Positions 34,301-45,052 of a stretch of 64,000 nucleotides of DNA are shown here, piece by piece. Origin of the DNA: Arbacia lixula (Eukaryota > Echinodermata > Echinoidea > Arbacioida > Arbaciidae); contig OZ022584.1 in assembly GCA_963669155.1 (NCBI GenBank), positions 17,493,926-17,557,925 on the forward strand, given 5' to 3'. The position numbers and the translations under genes were made by a program. The stretch's first letter is position 1. Every line of letters begins with the position of its first letter. The notes beneath the pieces were generated by a model. That model worked only from the letters and a program-made list of their open reading frames with translations, was not told where the DNA came from and made no database searches.

Positions 34301-34894
34301 TTAATTAATCAATTGTTGTCGTGGGCTGATTTTTCAAACCTACTACAGCTAAAGTAAAGGTGTAAGGCTGTAGTATAGGAGGGTTTGTTTTGCTGTGGAA
34401 CCGTTTTTTCCACTTTTGAGCCAGGCCTCCAACCTGCCTTTTTCCCGGTTTTGAGACCTACCGCGCTCAAATCCTTTGGTATGGTGGCGGGGCCTATGGC
34501 CCCGCCCCGAAACCTTAACCTCGTTGCTAAGGCAAGTCGGTAAAATACATTATACCCGATGTCAGAGATGCAGAAAGAAGGCCTAAGATCATGTACATGT
34601 CAATCTTGTCAAGCCATGGCTTTCCAGTTCGGCTAGTGCGAATACGACACACGTTCAGGCTCCGATACTGGGCCGATGTGCACCGCTGTCGTGGGCCCAG
34701 CTGGGGCGGCGAGTGCGACTGTCTCTGAGGCCGAGTGCGTCATCGGGCAGTGCAGTATCTCTACAACTAAATTCATGTTTACGTTGTTTATCTGCACCAC
34801 ATGCACATCAATTCACATACAATATAAAATTTAAAGTATAACTTCACATCTAATACATTTCCATGACTTACCGATCGGGTACTTTGTTTGACAT
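21766..34894 (-). CDS. DUSP11: DUSP11/PIR1, RNA 5'-triphosphatase (dual-specificity phosphatase family)
   Basis: Ten exons: 34872-34894, 31113-31188, 30473-30504, 28914-29013, 28195-28274, 25554-25600, 24855-24915, 23527-23573, 23197-23272 and 21766-22336. They sum to 1113 nt, or 370 residues plus TGA, close to the human protein's 377. The enzyme removes gamma and beta phosphates from 5'-triphosphorylated RNA and is mainly nuclear. Visible landmarks are GTRILPLKVPL (N-terminal region), LGLIVDLTATKRYY (61-74), YVKIFTRGHAVP (86-97) and the P-loop HCTHGVNRTG with nucleophile Cys127 and Arg133, then ARGHPIERQNYIE. The start ATG gives MSNKVPDRW, matching the vertebrate IPERW segment. The intron after residue 77 has a GC donor, and exon 3 is only 32 nt. 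The C-terminal 189 residues are one exon rich in Arg, Gly, His and Trp with an RGG box. The phosphatase core is certain. The exact 5' end of exon 3 is less so. Confidence 0.94.
22437..22660. mobile_element. MITE family H, copy 1
   Basis: The ends GTATACGCCATATATTTTGC and GCAAAATATGACGTATACAG are inverted, with internal TCGCGAAATTCGCG palindromes. It lies in DUSP11 intron 9. Copy 2 is at 25252-25458, and a fragment is near 23440-23515. Confidence 0.75.
23909..24734. mobile_element. Non-autonomous DNA transposon, 826 bp, with CAGG-AAACCC ends
   Basis: The ends CAGGCAAACCCGTAATAATG and CGTTATAATGGGGTTTCCCTG are imperfect inverted repeats. Subterminal TATAGCGAG and its complement recur at both ends. 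It lies in DUSP11 intron 7. No transposase reading frame. Confidence 0.65.
25046..25530. repeat. Dispersed repeat family F, copy 2, split by a MITE
   Basis: The left part (25046-25245) matches copies 1 and 3. The right part (25458-25530, ACTGCAGTTCAAACG and TTTTCACTTTT) matches the end of copy 3. The 210 bp between them is a separate MITE inserted into the repeat. Confidence 0.65.
25252..25458. mobile_element. MITE family H, copy 2, inserted in repeat F
   Basis: The ends TACTGTAGACGCCATATATT and ATATATGGCGTATACAGTA are inverted repeats. It interrupts dispersed repeat F, so it is younger than that copy. Confidence 0.75.
25963..26062. repeat. (GAAT)n microsatellite
   Basis: About 25 units of a 4-bp repeat with two or three interruptions, in DUSP11 intron 5. 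Confidence 0.95.
26155..26772. mobile_element. TTAA-flanked palindromic MITE, 618 bp
   Basis: Long inverted arms: left AGGGCCCCTCTCATCAAAAT, right ATTTTGATGACAGGGGACCT. Inner parts such as ATCTTGAGTTGGAGGATATT match their complements. TTAA stands on both sides (26151-26154 and 26773-26776). Same target preference as family E but a different sequence. Confidence 0.85.
26854..28004 (+). mobile_element. Decayed DNA transposon encoding a SAP-domain fragment
   Basis: The termini GGCCATTTTCGTAATGTATG (left) and CATACATTACGAAAATGGTCC (right; first base shared with flank) are inverted repeats of about 22 bp. Near the left end is MTVKQLQDFLKDKGVSTNG (about 27067-27123), which fits a SAP DNA-binding domain helix. 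Further small ORFs (27321-27743, 27771-28064) have no family I recognise, and no transposase is visible. SAP domains occur at the front of some animal DNA-transposon proteins. Assignment to a superfamily is open. Confidence 0.6.
28724..28886. mobile_element. MITE family D, copy 2, in DUSP11 intron 4
   Basis: The inverted ends GGGCCATGTTGCATAAAG and ATATGCAACATGGCCC enclose GGTAACTACCATGGCAAC. The element ends less than 30 bp from the GC donor of DUSP11 exon 4 (28912-28913). Confidence 0.7.
29209..29286. repeat. Hairpin with a perfect 26-bp stem
   Basis: CATTTCATTGAGTGTCGCAA and the next six bases (29209-29234) are exactly complementary to 29261-29286, with a 26-nt loop. The stem continues after a 2-nt bulge (CTTC). 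It is in DUSP11 intron 3. It could be a short inverted duplication or a small-RNA precursor; nothing decides. Confidence 0.85.
29874..29937 (+). repeat. 64-bp repeat, copy 1
   Basis: TGCAGCATTCATTGGGGTTA and the following 44 bases match 39973-40036 with one difference (TATGC against TATGT). Flanks do not match. Lies in DUSP11 intron 3. Confidence 0.9.
30094..30325. mobile_element. Palindromic MITE with 9-bp target duplication, Mutator-like
   Basis: 232 bp. The ends TAGTCTAGGTTCTAGACGTC and GACGTCTAGAACCTAGACTA are exact inverted repeats that continue for most of the element. CCTTCCCCC stands on both sides (30085-30093 and 30326-30334). A 9-bp duplication with long inverted ends is typical of Mutator-like elements. 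It is unusually CpG-dense for this AT-rich region (ATCGCGCGATCGCCGAG near the centre). Located in DUSP11 intron 3. Confidence 0.85.
30473..30504 (-). CDS. DUSP11: DUSP11 exon 3, a 32-nt microexon with two possible acceptors
   Basis: The exon encodes HLCSQVPADQ plus two bases of the next codon and links residue 33 to the FTPFDF exon. The acceptor at 30505 follows a good pyrimidine tract (CCATTCCTCTTTTACAG). A second AG 15 nt downstream would start the exon at 30489 and leave 17 nt, also in frame. The longer form gives 13 residues between VPL and FTPFD, the same count I recall for the human protein, so I prefer it. The donor is AG|GTAATT. Confidence 0.75.
31430..34300 (+). mobile_element. LINE (I/Jockey-type RT), 5'-truncated and decayed, in DUSP11 intron 1
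   Basis: From about 31930 a linker region reads WEKYFRDLSTLQDPP and later ALSLLKQGKASGIDNI. The main ORF at 32121-33512 (463 codons) holds RT motifs in order: LPIYKGKGK, SYRGISL, QFGFQQGRS, LLDAEKAFDSVW (motif A), RGVRQGSILSP (motif B) and ALADDVALLA (motif C). After its stop the frame shifts at least twice: HLYYPPSLPPHL, then KLGKTQDPVCKLCH and FTALCPALAQYRR, a C-terminal cysteine motif. No endonuclease was found. It is C-rich on the plus strand, unlike the surroundings. It lies antisense to DUSP11. Both outer limits are approximate. Confidence 0.88.
34301..34871. other. GC-richer stretch between the LINE and DUSP11 exon 1
   Basis: Contains GGCGGGGCCTATGGCCCCGC (near 34486), a palindromic core. 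CTCGTTGCTAA near 34515 is the complement of TTAGCAACGAG near 31457, on the other side of the LINE. This may mean the inserted unit extends from about 31430 to 34530. No ORF supported. Confidence 0.4.
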
Positions 34895-35115
34895 CGTAAA
34901 TTCTTTGTATCTACCTAACCTCGACCGCTAGCTATGACTGCAGACTGGGCTAGCGCTGCGCTGAGCGAGCATATGCATGCAAGTTGTTGTTGTTGCTGGT
35001 TGATTTTAGGCGCGTGTTCAATCACACCAGATTATGTACACGCCGCAATGCTAGCGCATTGAGCTACTTTTGGCGACCAATAAGACTTCCGGTCCGCGAC
35101 CATTAAGACTTCCGT
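34895..35115 (-). promoter_or_regulatory. Probable DUSP11 promoter with CCAAT and ETS motifs
   Basis: Upstream of the DUSP11 ATG the DNA becomes CpG-richer. It carries GCGACCAAT near 35071, a related GCGACCATT 23 bp further on, an ETS consensus ACTTCCGG between them and another ACTTCCG just beyond. CCAAT plus ETS sites are typical of housekeeping promoters. The same sequence, inverted and diverged, sits at the far end of the large palindrome (about 39480-39545), so the promoter may overlap a repeat terminus. Confidence 0.4.
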
Positions 35116-38100
35116 CGTCTGCTACGGGTGAGAACAATAGAATATGGTGCTACGGTGTCTGCAAAAAAACAAATGAGAATTTAAAGCGTTAAGTGTAAAA
35201 ATAAAGAGACAAGAAGTGGAATAAAAAATACATTACGTGGCACTTATAAGAAAAACGAAGCTGGATCATTTAAAGGATCTATGTATGTCTTTACTTGATA
35301 TATAAAAAACGGAAAAACAATCTTTTTCTTCCGTAGAGATGATGAACAAACCCAACTTGGAAAACAATGTAAGCGGCGTATCGGCCATGTCCTAAAGAAA
35401 AAGGCGTGTAATCCTTATCAAAATCCAGGGCTTTTACCACTATCATTTGACACTTAAACTAACTAATGATTTATATCGGGTAAAAGCTGAATAATTGCTC
35501 TACACTCTCATACAGGTGGCATGTCGGAATACTTTGACTAAATCTTACTGTTCCAATTTGAAATATGGGCTCAAACCGGCGTTTCGGCCAATTTATGCAC
35601 AGCATTCACAGGATAAACCAAAAATAGTCGTAATTCACTTAAACTAAGTGATGATTTATATCACATAAAAGCTAATTAATTGATCTACAATCTCAAATAG
35701 GTGGCATGTCATTTTGAAATCCGGGCTCAAACAGGCACATCACGCATGGTATTCCCAAGATTTACTGAAAATGGCCATAACCCTTCCAAAAATGTCGGGG
35801 CTTTTAAACCCATCGCATGACACTTTAACTAACTAATAAATAGTATGAGGTCAAAGCTGAATAGTTGCTCTTTATCCCCATACAAGTGCCATGTCGGAAC
35901 TTTTTGATTGGGTCTTACTGTTGCAGTTTAAATTCAGGGCTCAAACCGGCATGTTATACGCACCGCATGCGTAGGATTTTCCGAAAATGGCCATAACTCT
36001 TCCAAAAATGAAGGGGCTTTTAAACCCATCGCATGACACTTTAACTAATTAATAAATAGTATGAGGTCAAAGCTGAATAGTTGTTCTTTATCCCCATATA
36101 AGTCCCATGTCGGAACTTTTCGATTTAGTCTTATTGTTGCAAATTGAATTCCGGGCTCAAACAGGCACATCACGCATGGTATTCCCAAGATTTACCGAAA
36201 ATGGCCATAACTCTTCCAAAAAAGTAGGGGCTTCTAAACCTATCGCATGACACTTTAACTAGCTCATGGTTTACATGAGGTCAAAGCTGAATAGTAGCTC
36301 TTTACCCCCATATATGTTGCATGTCGAAACTTTTTGATTTAGTCTTACTGTTGCAGTTTGAATTCAGGGCTCAAACCGGCATATTACGCACCGCATGCGT
36401 AGGATTTTCCGAAAATGGCCATAACTCTTCCAAAAATGTCAAGGCTTTTAAACCCATCGCATGACACTTTAACTAACTAATAAATAGTATAAGGTCAAAG
36501 CTGAATAGTTGCTCTTTATCCCCATATCGGTGCCATGTCGGAACTTTTTGATTGGGTCTTACTGTTGCAGTTTGAAGTTTGGGCTAAAACCGGCATATTA
36601 CGAACCGCATGCGTAGGATTTTCCGAAAATGGCCATAACTCTTCCAAAAATGTCAAGGCTTTTAAACCCATCGCATGACACTTTAACTAACTAATAAATA
36701 GTATAAGGTCAAAGCTGAATAGTTGCTCTTTATCCCCATATAGGTGCCATGTCGGAACTTTTTGATTGGGTCTTACTGTTGCAGTTTGAAGTTTGGGCTA
36801 AAACCGGCATATTACGAACCGCATGCGTAGGATTTTCCGAAAATGGCCATAACTCTTCCAAAAATGTCAGGGCTTTTAAACCCATCGCATGACACTTTAA
36901 CTAACTAATAAATAGTATAAGGTCAAAGCTGAATAGTTGCTCTTTATCCCCATATAGGTGCCATGTCGGAACTTTTTGATTCAGTCTTACTGTTGCAGTT
37001 TGAAGTTTGGGCTCAAACCGGCATATTACGCACGGTATTCACCAGATTTACCGAAAATGGCCATAACCCTTCCAAAAAAGTAGGGGCTTCTAAAACTATC
37101 GCATGACACTTTAACTAGCTCATGATTTAAATGAGGTCAAAGCTGAATAGTTGCTTTTCACTCCCATATAGGTCCCTTGTCGGAACTTTTTGATTCAATC
37201 TTACTGTTGCAGTTTGAATATAGGGCTCAAACCGGCATATGACCATGATGACGCACGATGTTCACCTGCAGATTTACCGAAGATGGCCATAACTCTTCAA
37301 AAAATGTAGGGGCTTCTAAACCTATCGCATGACACTTTAACTAACTAATAAATAGTATGAGCTAGAAGCTGAATAATTGCTCTTTACCCCCATATAGGTC
37401 CCATGTCGGAACTTTTTGATTTAATCTTACTGTTGCAGTTTCAATATAGGGCTCAAACCGGCATATTACGCCGTTCTCGGTAAATTCTGATAATGCCGTG
37501 CGTAAATTGGCCGAAATGCCGGTTTGAGCCCAAACTTCAAACTGCAACAGTAAGACTGAATCAAAAAGTTCCGACATGGGACCTATATGGGGATAAAGAG
37601 CAACTATCAGGCTTTGACCTCATACTATTTATTAGTTAGTTAAAGTGTCATGCGATAGGTTTAGAAGCCCCTACATTTTTGGAAGAGTTATGGCAATTTT
37701 CGGTAAATCTTGTGAATACCGCGCGTTATATGCCGGTTTGAGCCCTCTATTCAAAGTGAAACAGTAAGACCCAATCAAAAAGTTCCGACATGGGACCTAT
37801 ATGGGGGTAAAGAGCAACTATTCAGCTTTCACCTAAAATAAATCATGAGCTAGTTAAAGTGTCATGCGATGGGTTTAAAAGCCCTGACATTTTTGGAAGA
37901 GGTATGGCCGTTCTCGGTAAATTCTGATAATGCCGTGCGTAAATTGGCCGAAATGCCGGTTTGAGCCCAAACTTCAAACTGCAACAGTAAGACTGAATCA
38001 AAAAGTTCCGACATGGGACCTATATGGGGATAAAGAGCAACTATCAGGCTTTGACCTCATACTATTTATTAGTTAGTTAAAGTGTCATGCGATAGGTTTA

Positions 38101-39545
38101 GAAGCCCCTACATTTTTGGAAGAGTTATGGCAATTTTCGGTAAATCTTGTGAATACCGCGCGTTATATGCCGGTTTGAGCCCTCTATTCAAAGTGAAACA
38201 GTAAGACCCAATCAAAAAGTTCCGACATGGGACCTATATGGGGGTAAAGAGCAACTATTCAGCTTTCACCTAAAATAAATCATGAGCTAGTTAAAGTGTC
38301 ATGCGATGGGTTTAAAAGCCCTGACATTTTTGGAAGAGGTATGGCCGTTCTCGGTAAATTCTGATAATGCCGTGCGTAAATTGGCCGAAATGCCGGTTTG
38401 AGCCCAAACTTCAAACTGCAACAGTAAGACTGAATCAAAAAGTTCCGACATGGGACTTATATGGGGATAAAGAGCAACTATTCAGCTTTGACCTCATACT
38501 ATTTATTAGTTAGTTAAAGTGTCATGCGATGGGTTTAAAAGCCCCTACATTTTTGGAAGAGGTATGGCCATTTTCGGTAAATCCTACGCATGCGGTGCGT
38601 AATATGCCGGTTTGAGCCCAAACTTCAAACTGCAACAGTAAGACTGAATCAAAAAGTTCCGACATGGGACCTATATGGGGATAAAGAGCAACTATTCAGC
38701 TTTGACCTCATACTATTTATTAGTTAGTTAAAGTGTCATGCGATAGGTTTAGAAGCCCCTACATTTTTGGAAGAGTTATGGCAATTTTCGGTAAATCTGG
38801 TGAATGCCGTGCGTAATTCAAACTGCAACTGTAAGATTAAATCAAAAAGTTCCGACATGGGACTTATATGGGGGTAAAGAGCAACTATTCAGCTTTTACC
38901 TCATATAAATCATGAGCTAGTTAAAGTGTTAAGCGATAGTTTTTAAAGCCCCTACATTTTTGGAAGAATTACACGTGTTGCCATTGTCCTTTTATGTCGC
39001 GCGTAAATTGGCCCGGTATACTTGCGAAGACCGTGCGTAATATGGCGGTATGAGCCATGGGTTCAAACTGAAGTAATAAGACCCAATAACAAAGTTCCAA
39101 CATGCCACCTATATGAGAGTAAAGAGTAAATGTTCAGCTTTCATTTGATATCAGTTGTACATTAGTGAAAGTGTCATTTGATAGTTTTTACAGCCTCGAC
39201 ATCTTTCAAAATGTGGGTCAAATTTACGAACATGCACGTCCTACGAATTCCGTGCGTAAATAGACCATTACGCAGGTATCAAATTTGGAACTGTAAGATC
39301 TTAACAAAACGTTCTGGCAAGTGATCTATATCAAAATAAAGAGGAAATCCTAAGCTTTCATCTCATATAATTGTTATTCTTTTTACATGCCGTACAATTA
39401 TCTTACAATCACTTTTATCTCCTTACAGAGATCGTGAAAATATTTTTTTTCTTTTGTGTTTGACCCTTCGGACACCATAATCCCCCCTTATTGGTCGCGG
39501 CTCATTTGCATACTATTGGTCGCCAGTTTCAAGGAGCGTGCTAGC
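35040..39545. mobile_element. Giant palindrome of tandem repeats, foldback-like element
   Basis: The left arm (about 35360-37470) holds around ten units of 185-218 bp, each with CATGTCGGAACTTTTTGATT, CAAACCGGCAT and CGCATGACACTTTAACTA. The right arm (about 37480-39410) holds eight units in the opposite orientation, with AATCAAAAAGTTCCGACATG. Unit copies near the centre are nearly identical, while the outermost are diverged. Beyond the arrays the ends form diverged inverted repeats: GCTAGC, about 23 bp, GCGACCAAT, about 24 bp, then GCGACCA(A/T)T, at 35042-35104 and, inverted, at 39480-39545. No ORF is conserved among units. The structure resembles foldback transposons with tandem-repeat arms, but no target duplication was found. 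Confidence 0.8.
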
Positions 39546-39972
39546 GCTGGGGTTTTTATAGTGCGATAGATAGAGTTGAACTAAGCGACCAGCCGCTGAT
39601 TACTTCCGTTCGTGTTGTTAGAATACTATGGTATTTGTTAAGAGCTCCTTTCCAAAAGGCGGGTTTTTTTTTCATCAAATTTGATTTTTTTGTTTTGCAT
39701 AAATGCTTTCATTCTTAGTAGTTCTATATTAAAAGAATAACAAAAATAATGTTTTTCTCAAGTAAAAATTTACAAATTATGAGCATTGCTTTTCTGTTAC
39801 AAATACAATCAATAACATCTACCCAAATACTGGGTTTACTTTTTCGCCTATTTTGCGTGGTCCGTATGATCACTGAACTAAAAAGTCACAGAAATTGAAT
39901 AAGCCTTATTACTCACCAAAAACGCGCATGGATATGGCATTATGTTAATAACACTCGTTTTAACTAGTCCGA

Positions 39973-40036
39973 TGCAGCATTCATTGGGGTTAGTTATCTT
40001 AACATTGGTGAAATCATTCTTATGTAGGCTGATTCT
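39973..40036 (+). repeat. 64-bp repeat, copy 2
   Basis: Same orientation and 63 of 64 bases identical to 29874-29937, about 10.1 kb away. Lies between the giant palindrome and the (AC)n tract. Confidence 0.9.
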
Positions 40037-40094
40037 TAGTCCACCTCCTGTTCTGTACGATACGACTACCAAACACACACTACATCCCCATAAC

Positions 40095-41570
<1,476 letters not shown>

Positions 41571-41578
41571 TATAAAAG
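41571..41578 (+). promoter_or_regulatory. TATA box of DDRGK1
   Basis: TATAAAAG lies 136 bp upstream of the DDRGK1 start codon. It sits just downstream of a C-rich stretch (about 41460-41520) with CACCC-like boxes that could bind SP/KLF factors. A start site near 41600 with a 5'UTR of roughly 110 nt is expected. Position and motif are seen; use is inferred. Confidence 0.5.
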
Positions 41579-41713
41579 GCGGCCCATCAAGTCGGTGTAC
41601 AAATTTACTTTAAACATTCACGGATACCATTACTCCTTCTTCAATGTTCTGAATTACAATCGACAGCGTCAATCCCAAAAAACTCGTCAGCGTTATACAA
41701 ATACTGGTGAAAT

Positions 41714-44700
41714 ATGTCTTTAGTGGACGGAAATGCGCTCATTGCATGTATTTGTGCAGCAGTAGCTGTACTCACAGCTGCTCTTCTTTATTTTTTGAAG
41801 AGAGCAAAGACAGGTAATGTATGAGCGCCTTATCTTGTGACATATGTCAATGTTCGTAGTGTGCAGTACTGTCCCATGCGTACATTTAGACGTTAGTTAT
41901 TACCTACATGTAGATCTACACCCTTTTCTCACTAGGTTTTCTTAGCCCCGTACTATCCTTAGCCCCGTACCATCCTTATCCCCGACTAGCTGTTCTCACT
42001 CGAAATCGTTAGCCCCGGACTTCCTCGACAGCTTATGAATATTCTTGAGTGTACGTCTTGCACATCTGCTCTTTAGTTTAATACCACTGCGCATCAAGGT
42101 CACTCACCTGTGGGGCGTTATCTGATTGGTCTCAGCGTTTCGGCCTTGAGAGCTGACACCGCATTTCCTTAGCCCCATACTATTTTTCGTTTGTGTTCTC
42201 ACTTGTGCTCTTAGCCCCGAACTATTTGGCTTGGCCCTGTAATTGCGGGGTTAGCCTAGACCGAAAAATCAGTCTCTACAGGACGTTGGATCCGCTGAGA
42301 TTGCATCTGGCTCCTCTGAACGCCCTATTTAGAGACTGAACATTGCACCTGTACACCGTATGGCGATCGATGCGAGTCGCCATTTTGAATATGAAAACGC
42401 TAATGATAATGCATATATGAATACCGTAAATTTCAGCGTACAAGACGCAACGGCGGATAAGACGCATCCCGACTTTGAGCACGCAATTTGAAAAAAAAAA
42501 AAAATCGGGTCCGTATAAAGTTTCAACACATATACACATGTATGGGACTATATATACAGTCAACAACAAAATAAATGGCTTTGATAGCCTGACACAATTG
42601 ATGTACCAGTAATACGATCTCAATCACATCACCAGCATACTTAACCCGAACTAAAAAAGCCCCAGTAGTATTTGTCCGCGAGACAACTCAAAGAAACCGC
42701 TGATCAAAAGGCTTAAACTAGAAAACTCCGTTTGATGGAGACTGCGATTGATTCTATTATCAGCTCTGGCCACAAGCTGGCGCTAGTACACAAAGATCGT
42801 TCTTCGTCATAGAGTGTCCCAATGTAGCTCTATGTTCTTTGTGTACTAGCGCCAGCTTGTGGCCAGAGCTGATAACAGAATCAATCGCAGTCTCCATCAA
42901 ACGGAGTTTTCTAGTTTAAGCCTTTTGATCAGCGGTTTCTTTGAGTTGTCTCGCGGACAAATACTACTCCTGGGGATTTTTTAGTTCCAGTTAAGTATGC
43001 TGGTGATGTGATTGAGATCGTATTACCAGTACAACAATTGTATCGGGCTATCAAAGCCATCCACTTTTTTTAATGTCACACAATGCATAGTCCCATACAG
43101 GTGTATACGTGTTGGTTTGAAAGACCTGATTTTTGCTAACGCCGTGTATAAGACGCACCTGGACTTTGGCGTGATTTTCAAGGGAAGAAACATGCGTCTT
43201 ATACACCGAAAAATACGGTAAGTAACTTCACGCATGCGCACATTTTTTTCCCGCTCGTTTGCCGTGTGCTGTTTTTTTTTCGTCGAACCGATTGACGATT
43301 GAAATATTCATAGCCAACAACCCGTCGAACAATCTGATTGGTCAAATTTATGTCAGACTCGAGCAGATTGAAAATGTCTGCAATAAACGTGTGATCGGCA
43401 GAAAGTAAGTCTTTAATTTTCATCTTTCTATACATTTGGTGGAATCTTAGACCTAGAATTTATAAATATATAATATAGATCTAATTTTGATATAAGTAAA
43501 TTTGTTGTATCATAGCTTGAAAGATGTTACATTTTTAAACGAAGTCGCTATGTCTAGTTCCAAAATCCGTTTTCCCATAGACTTTGCACTAATTCCTCTA
43601 ACTTTAGCGGAAACCTTGTATTTGCTTGTACACATAAGAACCTGGCCACTGTGCGTTCGGTGTGGATGTACCGTCTCTATTCGGGGGGTATGTCCAAAAA
43701 TGTCATTTTGATTAAAGAATGCCCCCAAATGAGACGGTTATTCCTGTCTAGGGTTAGCCCTGCTTTTTTGCAGGGCCAAATATTCCTGGATTATTGGTGG
43801 GGCTAGCCCACTTTGAGTGAGAACAGAAAGAGGTCTAAGCTTAGCCCTGTACTATTAGCTCCGTACTATAGCCCCACGGGGCTAAGGAAATTTTTGAAAG
43901 TGAGAAAAGCATACTAGTGTATGTTGTTGAACAATCGATAATCGGTCTACGACTACGCAATGCCGGCACTATAGACTGAAAAATCAGTCTCTGTAGGACG
44001 TTGGATCCGCTGAGATTGCATCTGGCTCCTCTGAACGCCCTACTAAGATGTCAAAAAATGTGATATTGATTAAAGAGTGTCCTGAATGACCTGCTATTTG
44101 AACTGAGTTGTCCTTTGACTTGTTTTTGATTGACAAGGAAATCATCACATATATCTTTGATTATAAACTTAAAGATGGGGCTGAATCAGAGACGAGGAGG
44201 GGTCGACCCATGCCAGCCCGGCCCAGAGACGAGACGGGACCACCAGTCAGGGCGAGAGTAAGGAGGAGAGCAGCAGCACTCGACAGGATGAGGCAAGCAA
44301 GGCAGGATGAAGATGGTGATGAAATCATTGCCGGTATGTTTGATGTCTTCTTAACTATCTCTTCTCCACCTTTTTCCTTCTTTTATTTGATTTATTTACT
44401 CCGTCACATTGATCTTTTCCTCCAGATCTATCTTTGTACCAACATGTCTCTTTCCATCTTAATTCTTAGTGCAATGTATTATGACAACAGTAAAACATAT
44501 CCATCTATTTCTCTCCAGCTCCATGCTTGACTGTCTGGGATGCGTATTTTTTATTTACTCTACTGCTCCGCCACAATATTAAAAAAAGAGTCTAAGAGTC
44601 TAACACATTGACCACACGTTTTGTCATGCACATCTCCTTGATTTCGTTCATCGTAACTTAGTCTTTAAAAACGAACCTTATTTCAACATATGAATAAGAT

Positions 44701-45017
44701 ATATAGTTTTTAATAAGTGTTTTGCTCTGACCAAGATGAGACAATGTCAGCTCGACTAGACACGGCGATCGACACAATCAAAGCTCACGGGAGAACAATC
44801 CGAGAGCTTTGCTTTTGAGAACAGATTAGACTTGCCCGCGAGCCGTTTCTTTTGTATTTCTGGGAATTTGGCGGAGCAGTGGTGTAAATAAAAAATATGC
44901 GTCTGGGACCATTCGTCTATAAATATAAATCTATTTACCTATCCTAGTCTGTATATGTACGTACATGTATCTATCTGCCTATCTAACTACCTATTTACCT
45001 TTCTATCTATCTATCTT

Positions 45018-45052
<35 letters not shown>

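Noticed and set aside
37362-37577. 71-codon ORF inside the giant palindrome
   Set aside because: Stops occur at the same place in most other units, so no reading frame is maintained.
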